This document shows, piece by piece, positions 21,346 to 32,304 of a DNA stretch of 64,000 nucleotides. A program made the translations under genes and the position numbers. This DNA comes from Sebastes aleutianus (Eukaryota > Chordata > Actinopteri > Perciformes > Sebastidae). The notes beneath the pieces were generated by a model. The model saw only the letters and a list, made by a program, of their open reading frames with translations. It did not search any database and had not been told where the DNA came from. The stretch is taken from NCBI GenBank assembly GCA_916700875.1, contig CAKAKS010000062.1:18342626-18406625 (forward strand), in the 5' to 3' direction. Positions within the stretch are counted from its first letter, which is position 1; each line of letters begins with the position of its first letter.

Positions 21346-23168
21346 ATGTTGTGTTCACATTGTGTTTCTGTTGCCACAAAACATCCCAAAAATCAGTTAT
21401 TGCAGGTTCAAGGTTTGGTTAAGTTTAAACATACTTTATGGTCTTCAAAGAAATCATTGTTGACTGTTGGGACATGAACCACGGTCTCTGCTGTTCAAGT
21501 CAAACGCTCTGTATCTTTGTACAGTACTGTATGGCACACCATCTACCTCTTCTATCAGACTTTGTGTGGTAGTAAAACGTCATGGTACTTCCACATTTGC
21601 TACTGAATGAAGACATTAATTATGCAGGCATCTGTAAGAGGTGTTTAAAAGTCATTTTAAGCTCTTAAACAATTGTTCTGTTGACGACTGTCTCCAATCT
21701 GCCCATTAGCAGAAAGTCCAGAAGGGAGGGGGGTGGCAACCCAGGACCCCTCACCATAATCCCACATGATGAACATAAAACATCATTAGCTTCCCAAGGA
21801 ACTGGCTCAGGGATTACAGGTGCGGTTGCATGATGCAGTTGATGTAGTGCATGACCTTGACATGAAGGGACCAGATGGCTCAGCACAAACAACCAAACAG
21901 CGGTCGAACATATGTTTGCATCATGGTCTGATCTGGAGGCAAGCCAAGAACAGGAGCGTGTAGGAAATAGGCCTATATTAATCTTTACTTTCACAAACCT
22001 CTCACACAAAAGGATGATCTTATAAAAGCACAGCGGAAGATCAAGTACGGTGAGGTTCACGAATATACCATTAAATTTAGATTGCCATTTTTCCTTTTTC
22101 TAGCAATACATCTTCACTGTGGGGTTTTTTCTGCAACAGAAAACTCTTACATTTAGTTTAATCCTAGGCTGTGGTGGTTTCATTTGAAACACAGACATAT
22201 AGAGATAGGTAATTCTGACAACTAATTACATTTCTGTTCATGGATGCAACGTTATCAATAAAATAAGCTTAATTCAGTCAGTTCATAAAGACAAATAAAG
22301 ACAAGATTGTTTTGTCTATGCAATGTTTAACTGTCGCTGATGTATTGAATCACAATCTTGAAAATGAGCTTTATCTTTTTAATTATAGTTAAAGTCAGAG
22401 ATGCTCGACTAAATGGTTTAAGGAACCTACTGATGATGCCATCACAATGCATTACCTCCACTTTAAAAACTAGGCACGGTATCCATGTGCTGTTAATTCA
22501 CTGCCATTAACCTGAATCAACCTGAATTTTATCACTCATTAAGGGGGAGCTTATTATGCAGCAAGTGTGACTAAGGACACAGATATTGTGGTAGAGAAAG
22601 ACGAGGTGGTTTACAAGTAATGATAAATTTGTTTACTTGCAAAAAAGGTGTGAGAAAGCAGTAAGTGGAGACTTTGGCCCCGTCAGCACAAAGACAAATA
22701 TTGCAGGTGCCACAAGAATATTGCAGGTGCACCAAGGGCGAGGGGGCTTAGGCCTGTAAATAGGGCAGCGCTGTGGAGTAAGGCAGCGTTGTCATCAGGG
22801 AGAAGAAAAATGGTGGCAGATCAAACACATTCGCATTCACAGGCAGCCAGGTGTGCTAAAGCAGTGTCTCAGGAAAAGCAGGGTCAGTGGGTGAAAGGGG
22901 AGAATGTGGAGAGGAGGAAACTCAGCTGGAGAGCTCTGTGAAGAAAAAGTGCATTAAATTAATCATGGCAGCAGCTTCCAGTAGGATGTGTTACCTTCTC
23001 CCTAAGAAGTAAGCTCGCTCCTGCATCCTGGCTATTGTGTTCAGGCATATTTACATTCAGAAATATACTGTCACACTCTCATCTATTAATTTTTATGAAC
23101 TATAATATGACATAAAAGTAGTTTTCAAAAACATTGTTGATGCAGTTAGAAGTGAACCTTAGCTAAAC
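21346..23168. other. no gene recognised
   Basis: 21450-21500 has TGGGACATGAACCACGGTCTC, a distant match to the GGGACACGAAC module of B and C. A 131-codon minus frame at 21665-22060 has no recognised domain. A small tandem duplication of AATATTGCAGGTGC occurs near 22698 and 22718. The rest looks single-copy. Confidence 0.4.
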
Positions 23169-23614
23169 CAACGCATTCTCATCCCAACTCGTCATGAGCG
23201 TTTAATATTGACGTGGATGGGTTTACATTGTAGTTAGTGGAAAGCCCGGTGCGTCTCATACAGACGCTAAAGGGTGCCTTGTGTGCCGGTATCTAATGCA
23301 GACAGCCATGAGAAAAGTGTCGGTATAGGGGCGGCTTTGGCTCAGAGGTAGAGCGGGTTGCCCACCAATAGGAAGGTTGGCAGTTCAATCTCCGGCTACT
23401 CCAGTCCACATGTCGAAGTGTCCTTTAGCAAGATACTTAACCCCAAATTGCTCCAGAAGGCTGTGCCATCAGTGTGCGAATGAGTATTTAGATTAGATCC
23501 TGATGGGCAGGCTGGCACCATCAGTGTATGAATGTATGTGTGAATGGTTGAATGCTGATATGTCGCTATATAAATGCAGTCCATATTTGGCGCCCTTGGA
23601 AAGAGAACGAGCTG
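23169..23614 (-). mobile_element. family C element interrupted by a SINE
   Basis: It begins CAACGCATTCTCATCCCAAC, has TGGGTTTACATTGTAG, GGAAAGCCCGGTGCGTCTCA, AAAGGGTGCC, and reaches AGTGTCGGTAT. Then comes the SINE, after which TATTTGGCGCCCTTGG and GAGAACGAGCTG complete the terminus. The CCTAAACCTAAC and GGGACAC modules are missing, so it carried an internal deletion. Confidence 0.72.
23328..23586 (+). mobile_element. tRNA-derived SINE
   Basis: The head is tRNA-like with an A box in TGGCTCAGAGGTAGAG and a B box in GCAGTTCAATCTCC about 40 bp later. The body has CAGTCCACATGTCGAAGTGT, CAAGATACTTAACCCC and GGCTGTGCCATCAG, ending in a GCTATATAAATGCAGTCCA tail. The same architecture in reverse is at 45220-45548. 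RNA polymerase III would have transcribed it; retrotransposition needs a partner LINE. It is not a functional tRNA: there is no acceptor or anticodon stem that closes. Confidence 0.82.
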
Positions 23615-23639
23615 GTTATATCCCTCCCCAGACCAAAAA

Positions 23640-23975
23640 CTGTCCAATCATAGTTTAGCAACCATAATGGGCACTAGACCTGTCAATTTGGATTCCTCCA
23701 GATGTTGAAATGGTGCACATGGGGCTCTTGTAAGAGAGATACTTGGAAGAGTTTGAGTGGTGGTTTCTATTTTTACCCTCACCAAAACCAAAAATACTAG
23801 AGACCATATTTTCGCACGTCTGCACCATACTGTAGGCATTTTCATCAGGCTGGGAAACAATTCTTTCAGCACCATGGACAGCGCCTCAGCAGACAAAAAG
23901 TTATGTTTTGTCTCCCAAAATCCACCAAAACATAAAACTGTAAAACTAGTAAACACAAGGATTGCATTGGTGTAA
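23640..23975 (+). mobile_element. family I repeat, copy 1
   Basis: 23815-23900 matches the reverse complement of about 52325-52405, sharing CTTTCAGCACCATGGACAGC or its near twin and GTAGGCATT..CATCAGG. The open frame 23757-23975 reads TVGIFIRLGNNSFSTMDSAS, almost the same as the second copy. Possibly a hAT-type element, since copy 2 is bordered by an AGGGTGACCAAATTTTC terminus. That terminus is not seen here. Confidence 0.45.
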
Positions 23976-26182
23976 TATAACATATCATTGATTATCAGAT
24001 ACCTTTAAAAACTAAACACAAGGTATTTGTCAGTGTGCACAAGTAAATAAAAGCTGCTGTCTACTGTTGTCATTTCAGCTGACAAAAAAATGTAAGTTCC
24101 CCTGGTAAGTTTAAGGGAAAAGTCTCTTTGGGCCCAATGGCATCAGGGGATGGACACAGAAGTTGAAAATCCACCGTTTGGTAGATGACGGTAGATGTAG
24201 ATGACTTTGACACACTGTTGGAGGAGCAACAGTGTTGTGACTTTTACAAGTTTTGTCAGTAAGGGAGAACATTATCTGTATTCTTGCTCTCCTCACTTGT
24301 ATCCACAAGACTGCTAGGATACGAGGATGAGGGTAGTCTGAAGGCTACACTTTTTGTCAACAACGTCAATTGCTGATGATGCTGCACACCCACATCACCT
24401 GTCAGATCACTGTCTTGTTTCAGAGTTTGTTTTGACAGAAGACGTGATGAACTGTTGATTGGACACAGTATTTCAAAGCTTTCCCTATTTGTGTCAAAAT
24501 GTTGTTTAACGGCATGCAAATTGAATTGTTGTTTCTCGTAGATTTACATATGCACAAAAGACTGTATTTAGCCTGATTTATGCTCAGGCACTAGGGTTTT
24601 TATCTTTTGCTTGATAGCGTCCACTGTGGCCACAAGGGGTAATTACAGGAAAAACGCAAAGTTGCTGTAAATATATCATCATTGAACCACATTTTTAAAA
24701 CAAAATTGTGTTATTTCCTCCTTACTAAGTGATAATGATGATTATTATTGTTAAAATGTGTTATTTCTCAGACACAGGGGACCTTTAACTGTTTCAAGGT
24801 GAAAATGGAGGTAGTGTTTTTGCGCTTTTAATTCAATTATTTAACAATTCAGAGTATGACAAGTATGTCTCCCAGAAATAGTTAAGTAATTGTTTAATAA
24901 AAAAACAGATACCCTGTGGCAAATGGAAATTAAACATCACAACTAAGGTGTTTCCACCCGACACAGTGATTGATTACCGCTGCTTACACAAGTTGCCTTC
25001 AGGCTGATCAAGAAACACTAGACTGTTGTGAAAATGTGTTTTATGGTTGATTTATTATTCAGAACTACTTGTGATACTACAGTCCTTTTATTTAGATGAT
25101 GCATAAAAGAATACATTCAAAATATGTTAAAAAATTGCTAAACGTGACACTAAGCAAAGGCTCTGAGCCAGATTTGACACCAGGATATTACACTTCCTGG
25201 ATCACTGTGGTTCAACAGACATTTAATTTTTTCCACTGTTTATCATTAAGTGTTGCTGTTCCTCCGTCACAGTTTATCATTTGAGGTGTTTAACTGTGAG
25301 AAACGCGTTATTGTTCCCCTCAGACGAGACAAGAGACACAAAAAGGTACAATTATTTTTAATGATCTTTAATGGCTCATCTGATAAAGTGAGTGATCCAC
25401 CTGAGCTTTAGCTATGTCAATAGAGATTTTCTTGCTTTTAATGGTGTAAATGGAACATACTCCAAATATAGTGCAGCTGCTCTTACATATATTTAAAATG
25501 AGTACTTTAATTTAGAAGCAAATTCACCCTCAGAGGTAAGTCATGGGGAACTCATTCTGGCAGGAAATGTCTCTGTTAATTCTTTGCAAATATTGTCTCT
25601 CAAACAAGATCAAAGAAAAGAACCTTCAGTTTCATTCAAGCCTGTGACTCATTGCTTGTTAGAGCACACCTGCACCACTGATGTTTACGTAATTTAAATG
25701 AAATATGGAGAAAATTGTAGAGAAAATGATATTTTGTAATCATTTGTGGATTGAGGCACAGCTGCATGCTACAAGAATTGATACAGTTTATTATTAATGT
25801 CATAAAATGAAATGCATTTTCCTTAAAAAAATGACGCCAAGAAGTACACTTAGATTTAAGATATATTCTTCTTATTTTGTCAACTAAACCTTTAGATATT
25901 CATCATATAAAAACGCTGAGTCACAAACTAATTGCAGCCTGTATCCATGTCGGTAAATAGTAACAGGGCCCTGTACCTGCAGCCAAAGCTTTTGCTTTTA
26001 TTATCTAGCGGTTGCAAGGCTGCATCCACATTCAAGGCGAGGAAGATAGGAAGGAGGGAGAAATCCATTTTCGGACCCACTTCACTGACCTCTAATAAAG
26101 AGCAATACATACATGACACTGATGAGGATGGGTTGTATCAGTTTTAATATGACCCAAGATCGTCTATGAATAAATCTTCGTT
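23976..26182. other. no gene recognised
   Basis: Single-copy-looking. Minus-strand open frames at 24111-24519 are rich in serine and hydrophilic residues but have no recognised domain. Confidence 0.45.
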
Positions 26183-26332
26183 TATACATTCACACTCACA
26201 TTCACACCTACGGGCAATTTAGAGTCAACAATTAACCTAACCTGCATGTCTTTGGACTGTGAGAGGAAGCCGGAGAACCCGGAGAAAAAACCCACGCTAA
26301 CACGGGGAGAACATCCAAACTCCACACACTCC
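26183..26332 (+). mobile_element. widespread teleost dispersed repeat fragment
   Basis: Carries ATTCACACCTACGGGCAATT, TTAGAGTCAACAATTAACC, TGCATGTCTTTGGACTGTGA, GAGGAAGCCGGAGAACCC and ACACGGGGAGAACATCC. I recognise this word order as a very common fish (and amphibian) interspersed repeat fragment but cannot name the parent family. Both ends are truncated. Confidence 0.65.
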
Positions 26333-26440
26333 ACCGCTCCACCGTGGTGCCCTATTTGGAGATGCACATTTTTATAAATGAGTTGGCCTTTATGAACAGT
26401 GTAATTAGTGGAAAACAAGGGTGGAAACAACATTTTAGAG

Positions 26441-26836
26441 CAGTGGTTCTCAACCTGGAGATCGGGACCCCCCAAAAGAGGTTGCGAAATAATTTCTGGG
26501 GGTCGCCAGATGGTTGTGGAGAAAAAGATAAAATAACATATTTTAGACTGGGGAATGTTTTTACATTACATCACCGGTGTTTGCCTCAGAATAGATTTTA
26601 TTGAGTGCGTTTGTGAGAGTCAAAGAGTGGCGTGCACATGAGTTTCTGACGGGGGATTTCCGGCTAGGTCAGGGGGAGAGAAAAAGTCGTAGAATGCATC
26701 AAAAATCCACAGTGCCTGGAGAATATTGGACAACTCCTACGTCATAGCTGTTCAAACTTACCTAAACTGGGGGGGTGGCAAACACTAACCTGATTATTCT
26801 GGGGGGGTCGCAACTCGAAAAGGTTGAGAATCGCTT
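26441..26836 (+). mobile_element. hAT-type MITE with 8-bp target duplication
   Basis: The left terminus CAGTGGTTCTCAACCTGG is the classic hAT end. The right terminus reads AAGCGATTCTCAACC when reverse-complemented. Flanking 8-mers are TTTTAGAG (26433-26440) and TTCTAGAG (26837-26844), 7 of 8 identical. GGGACCCCC near the left and GGGGGTCGCAACTCG near the right extend the inverted repeat. The 396-bp element has no transposase. The frame at 26344-26604 crosses its border and is fortuitous. Confidence 0.87.
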
Positions 26837-26844
26837 TTCTAGAG

Positions 26845-28143
26845 CAAGAGTAAGAGCGGTTAACACTGAATCAGAGAGACTAGGGGAAGATAGATGTTAT
26901 TTATAATGGGTTTGTTAAATCTAAAATATTAACATCAGTGAGAAATCATGTTCTTTGTCGTGTTACACCTTTAATGAGATCCACTAAAAAAGGTACAAAA
27001 GTGCAGACAATCAGCAGAGCGTATGTGATATATCATGACTTATATGCATAATAACTTCACTGACTCTTTATTTGCACCACAGCTTAACCGGGTGGAAATC
27101 TGTCTCCAAAGCTGCCACTAATTAAAGAATTGTTTCACGATCCTTGTAGAGTTGATATAGAAATGCACCGTCTTGAGAGAAGGTTGTTAGAGTTCAGTAT
27201 TCTTGCTTTTCCTGCGATGTCATATTTGCTTGCTGTTTTTATGGAATACATGTGTGAAGTTTTTCTACTTTTTGTGGCCATTAGGCTCAGCTTTATTGAT
27301 CCTCTGTGCTTCTTTCCAACATAAAATTGAATCGGCCATCTTGTGTGTCAGCTCACATAAGCTGCTTCTCCACTAATGAGCTTCTGCACCAACTGATGGG
27401 GAAATTTAGTCTATTTCTTTTTTTTGTTCGTATGTAACCTTGACAACAATCTTAAACTCAACCTATAGTTCTGAACCTATATCTAGTTCTACACACTGCC
27501 AGCAAGACTATTTTTCTGTTTTTCTCTCTCCACGCACACACACTCTCAGGTGAAACAGTTTGTCTGATTGAAGCTGCCTGGCCACAGTATTTGTTGAGAG
27601 CTCCGTCTGTCATTCATGTTTTGTGTGGCCTGAGGGAGGACAGAGTTCTCCAAACTGCAGCAGCACAATAAATTTCACTGAAGGAATTAAGTTGCTGTCT
27701 TGAACTTCTTTACTTTCTATAACTTAACCCTGTCCGAGTTGGCACTGATAGATAACCAGAAAAACTCACTGACTGTAGTTGCAATTTGAGCATTTCAAAG
27801 TTGACTTTTGTTGTCTTTTTGTTAGTTTAACAGATATAGTTAGATACTGACATGCATTCATTGTAATACATGTACAGTAAAGTCTATGTGCTGCATAAGG
27901 ACAGATGGTCTGTTGTTTAAAATGTCGAAGATGTCTGTGTGCACAGTAACATTCAGATATTCCATTAATTATAAACAGGTACATTCTTTGACTATGTTTA
28001 CATGCACACTAATATTCCACTCTTATTCTGAATATGACAATATTTCAAATTTGATACAGGTCATATAAACATTAGGCCTTATTTCAAATGTAGCATTTTC
28101 CCATTAAGATGCGCCTAAATTGGGGTTGTTATGGCAGTTTGGC
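26845..28143. other. no gene or repeat recognised
   Basis: Single-copy-looking AT-rich sequence. Nothing supported. Confidence 0.45.
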
Positions 28144-28256
28144 CAATCTATCCTCATACAACGATTCGGATGATTTCTTCTGAAAAGTTATTACTGATTT
28201 TTTGTATCTTTTTATACGAATGCCCAGCAACGCAGGTGTCGATATCTGCTCTTTAA
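28144..28256 (+). mobile_element. family B left-end fragment
   Basis: CTCATACAACGATTCGGATG, AAAAGTTATTACTGATTTTT and TACGAATGCCCAGCAACGC correspond in order to the first 100 bp of family B (compare 8855-8935 and 2865-2945). The rest of the element is missing. It lies about 70 bp before a complete short C element. Confidence 0.5.
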
Positions 28257-28328
28257 ACGGAGTATGCACGGCTGAATGTAAACAGGAATAATCATTTAAA
28301 ACAGCTTAGTAGGAATATTGTCTTTTTC

Positions 28329-28602
28329 CAACACGTTCTCATCCCAACTCTTCACATACTGACCATTTGTCAGACCCCTCAGCGTCGCTTTGCGGTCGCT
28401 GTAAACAAGTGAAGTTAACAAAAACACTTGCTTAGGTTCAGACAACAAAACCACTTGAAAATGTGCATTTACTGCCGTGGATGGGTTTACATTGTAGTTA
28501 ATGGAAAGCGCGCTGTGTCGCATACCAAAGCTAAAGGGTGCCGAATGCCAATCGCCAAAGTACAGGGTCTGTATTTGACACCCTTGGAATGAGAACGGGA
28601 TG
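28329..28602 (-). mobile_element. family C element, short form with perfect 7-bp duplication
   Basis: It begins CAACACGTTCTCATCCC and ends GAATGAGAACGGGATG. The reversed right end, CATCCCGTTCTCATTCC, is an inverted match to the left. Perfect 7-mers CTTTTTC flank it at 28322-28328 and 28603-28609. About 240 bp of the C interior is deleted between CACTTGCTTAGGTTCAG and GCATTTACTGCCGTGGATGG. Despite the deletion both termini and the duplication are intact, so the short form probably transposed as such. Confidence 0.87.
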
Positions 28603-28760
28603 CTTTTTCAAAATAAGGGCAAAACTTGGAATGTGTTGTGCATTGTCATTGTCTCCCTAAAGAGGAAAAGGTTTTGTTTAAGTGATTTTTACAAAGCTCT
28701 GTGTTTGCAATGTAAAGCACTGACTGACATGCTTTTTGTGTCTTTTAAAGCCTCTGAACA

Positions 28761-29011
28761 CCCACACAGGTGTTTTCAGTTATTGTCTGATTAGACCTCT
28801 GCTCAGGTTGAAGGTGGGCGGAGCTTTAACGGGAATTTATCAAGTCACAAATCTTCATCTACCAATAAGAATGATAAAGGTGTAATTTTTCCCACCCTAT
28901 CAGGTTCAACAAAGCAGGAGGAAGATGTCAATCAATTGGCTTATTGCCTTTTTCCACACAGTCCTGACGAGAGGTCTAATCAACGAGATTAACTGAAAAC
29001 ATCTGTGTAGG
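28761..29011. mobile_element. 251-bp MITE with about 45-bp TIRs
   Basis: The left end has CACACAGGTGTTTTCAGTTA then GATTAGACCTCTGCTCAGG. The reverse complement of the right end has CTACACAGATGTTTTCAGTTA then GATTAGACCTCTCGTCAGG. The arms differ by a few substitutions and a small indel. The interior has GTGGGCGGAGCTTTAACGGG and no open frame. No clear target duplication was found, and only one copy lies in the window. Confidence 0.72.
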
Positions 29012-30565
29012 CTGGCGGGCACTTGCATGTGCATGACTCAAAGTAACAATTTAGGACACTAAAACATTAGTGCTTGGCCATCTGAGACTTGGAAAAGGCC
29101 AAATATTGAAATCATCAACATATGGCATGTGCTATTTTAAGTGTATATATGTGTGAATTGATGATATTTTGATCTACTGACTGTCTTGAAACAAACAGAA
29201 ATAAAATCATCCAGTGAGAACAACATCAGCAGCTACTTGTGCACCAGCAGCGTCTCATTCGGAGCTGTGTTTTGAGTCTGCAGACAGTTTTACCGCTCTG
29301 ATCTTTGCTCATTTTAAATCCACTCACTAAGTAGTTCCACTGCAGGTCCTGTGACCTGGATGACTGAGAATTCCCACAGACATTTTTTCCTTTGCTTTAC
29401 TTTTCACAGCGTCCTTTCTTTTTAAGGGTGTCTAATGAAGATGAATCAAGCTCAATAATGCAACAAAACCTAATTCAGATATATATTTCCCTAAAAGTCT
29501 GCAGGGAAATTACTGCGCTTGTGACACATAATCTTAGCCCGCTGCTTGGATTTGTGAAAGCATCTTAATGTGGACATTAACATTTGAACCCTAATGATTC
29601 TGTGCAGCGTGAACTCATCAGGATATTAGACACCAGGGAAACCCCTTCAACCCTCACATTACTGCTGTCATCTGTTGAATGTTGGAGGAAACAAGCGAGG
29701 AGGTGAACCTTCTACTACATGTACAGTGAAACTACAACAACATTATGCCTGACACCATCGTCCTGCTTTATGGCTGTAACATTGTTTTTTTTACAAACCA
29801 AACATGTTCATATTTCCCAGGAGCTTTCCATTTATTTGTCATTATGTTTACTTGGCACAACATTGGTTGGTGAATCCTGCACCCCTTGGATTCCTTGAGC
29901 TGCCAACTGTAAATTAAAATTTGTCCTTGGACGGCATAGTTGGGATGTTTTCTATTTTATGTCAGGCTCGTATGAAAGTTCATCTCCTTGGCAGCAGCAC
30001 AAGCGCTGCGAGCTCCCACCATGCCTTATGAATACAGAGACACTCACACAGCTGCAGCGACAGCAGTATGGCTGAGTAATGCAAAACAGATTTTTGCAAA
30101 ATGGATTTTGAAATTATGAAGTCTTCCTTTAATTGACCTCTCCGACGGTTAAACAATCGTACCACTACTGTAATAGCAGCTGCATTGACCGGGAAATATA
30201 GCTCTCACTTCCTCACAGTTTGAATTCTCTTTTGATGAATGTAAATCGATTTGAATATTTTTGAGCCATAGCCTCGCTGTTAATTGATTTTCTTCGTGAC
30301 AATGTCTCTTTTTTTCTGTTGACTGATTTTTGTTTCTTTCCTGGAAAAGCAGTCATGATCCTTCAGCTATAAGTGAAGTCAAGATAAAGTGAACAAAGTG
30401 TCTTTATCTTCTGACTGGAAATACAGTTTATCTTCCGTATTCAATCTTAATCATACTGTAGTTTTGGAAGAATCCTGCCAGTGTGGTAAAATAACAATTT
30501 CTCCAGTGCCATTTTACTTTGATTTTCCCTTAAACTGATATTGATCCTGATAAGAGAATCACCAA
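29012..30565. other. no gene recognised
   Basis: Single-copy-looking sequence with no supportable features. Confidence 0.45.
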
Positions 30566-32304
30566 GACCCCTTTACTGTCTTCCAGAGGCTGCAGCAGGT
30601 TCAAAACCCAAGAACAAACCCAAGGAATCCATTGGTACCAACTATGTCATGTCAGCTGGTCAAGAAGGAGGCTAAATAACGTGCCAAAGTTAGGCTAAAT
30701 TTTGGCAAGGAAAAACTGGCATAGCCATTTTCAAAGGGGTCCCTAGACCTCCGACCTCAAGAAATGTGAATGAAAATATGTTCTATGGGTACCTACGAGT
30801 CTCCCCTTTACAGACATGCCCACTTTATGATAATCACATGCAGTTTTGGGACAAAAGCCATGCAGTTTTTTGAATGCAGTATAAATCGGTTAGTTTTACC
30901 TATAGTCTTAATGGCGTATTTGAATGTTTCCCCAAACAGTACATATCGTGAGGGTCACTTACCACTCAGCAGGCTGGTTGGGTTCATTATCTCTGAGGAG
31001 AGGCAGCTGTGGAGCCTAATTGTCCCTGATGAGGATCACATGGTTGAAGCCTATATCTACCCCTGGTTTCAGTGCTCAGGTGCTGACTCATTGTTTCTTT
31101 GTCAGAGGTAGTGAGAGTGCTGTCCTGTTTTTGTGCTATCTGTATAGGGGTGTGTGAATCTGCAGAAGTACGACGTGAACCTGTCTGTGGGATTTGCTCA
31201 CCATTTAACTTCTTCTCAGAGCGGGAGTCTCTCAGAGTGGGTTAGGTCTGTGTGGCCTGCCTTCGCTGGTTCTTTTGTTTCATTTATGTTCTAGTCAGCT
31301 GCTCGGCAGTGGTGTTTTAGTTTTAGCCTTTGCCTTTTCAAGATATATTGAGTGCAGGGAGCCTTCCTTTTAGGCCTGTTTTCATTTGGTGTTCCCCTCT
31401 CCCTTTAAATCGCTTGCGATTTTTGTGGTTAACCTTCGGGATTAACCTTTAGATTCCCCTGGTCTGCAATTGCGTCCCTCTCCCCTTGCCCCTGACACAT
31501 ATTACATGAATTGGGTATCACTGTAAAGCTGAGACTCTTGTGGATCCAATGAGCCCAATTGTAATCATGTGTGATGATGTTAGTCCCCATAGTAGCCATT
31601 TCAGTGAGACCATTTTTTTTAATTTGACCTCACTTATAAAATGACCTGTGGTGACCTCTAAGATAATCAAAGCCACATGAAACTTTACAGCCAGAAACTA
31701 CAGACCTAGAGCATTCAGAGGATGGATGGCTTTCCTAGGTAGACTGACAATAAGGGGGTTTTTCGGAGCAGTTTCCAGAACAGAAGTGCTCGCCATCCAA
31801 TCGCCGAAAAATGCAATTCTTGAAATCTCCAAATGTCAAAAGTTTTTGATACCAAATCACAGCATGGTTATTTCGATTGTGTTCCTGAAGGCCTTGGTGT
31901 CTTAATGTGGTATTTTGGAGGGATTATTGATCATTTTTTATCAATTCTCGAGTGGTAAAAAATGGTTACATTTATCACCAAATCTGTGGAACAAATGGTA
32001 TCAACACAAAAATTGCTGCAAAAACTTGTGAGACATAATAGAGCATGTGGATAACCATCATATACTTCTATCACAATGTTCTAAACCCTTATACACTTTT
32101 ACAATTAATTTTCATTAATTAATTCATGTGTATTTCTGATTTATGACTGGAACAACTTGACACAGTGCTGAGCAGCATCTCAAATTAATCTTCAGGTTCC
32201 CAGCTTTCAGATGATGTACACTATTTCTATGTGACATCTACTGTTGACTTGCTATGTCCCCTAAAAAAGACAAAAATGGGTCTATTTTGGGTCTCAGAGG
32301 GTTA
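30566..32304 (+). mobile_element. family E element, copy 1, interrupted
   Basis: It shares with 59008-60045 a long ordered set of blocks: TTTCAGAGGCTG/TTCCAGAGGCTG, AGGAATCCAT, GGCTAAATTTTGG, AAAAACTGGCAT, TTTTCAAAGGGGTCCC, ATGGGTACC.ACGAGT, CCCCTTTACAGACATGCCC, TGGGTATCACTGTAAAGCTG, GCAGTTTCCAGAACAGAAG, ATCTCCAAATGTCAAAAG, and TCAGATGATGTACA. It has no transposase or RT frame. An unrelated 550-bp segment lies at 30947-31496. About 120 bp near 32040-32180 present here is missing from copy 2. Confidence 0.78.
30947..31496 (+). mobile_element. insertion within family E, LTR-like
   Basis: This segment is absent from the corresponding point of E copy 2. It is flanked by ACATAT at 30941-30946 and 31497-31502, a possible 6-bp target duplication. 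The 3' half is pyrimidine-rich with CTCTCCCTTTAAATCGC, ending CCTTGCCCCTGACA, the look of a solo LTR; TGAGGG...CTGACA would give TG/CA ends but shifts the duplication. The 113-codon frame at 30770-31111 spans the E/insert junction and is not a gene. Confidence 0.45.

Noticed and set aside
21665..22060. 131-codon minus-strand frame as a gene
   Set aside because: No family resemblance and no codon bias compared with the surrounding sequence.
23328..23400. tRNA gene
   Set aside because: A and B boxes are present but the cloverleaf does not close, and the sequence continues into a SINE body found again at 45220.
30770..31111. 113-codon frame as a gene
   Set aside because: It spans the junction between family E and the nested insert, so it is fortuitous.
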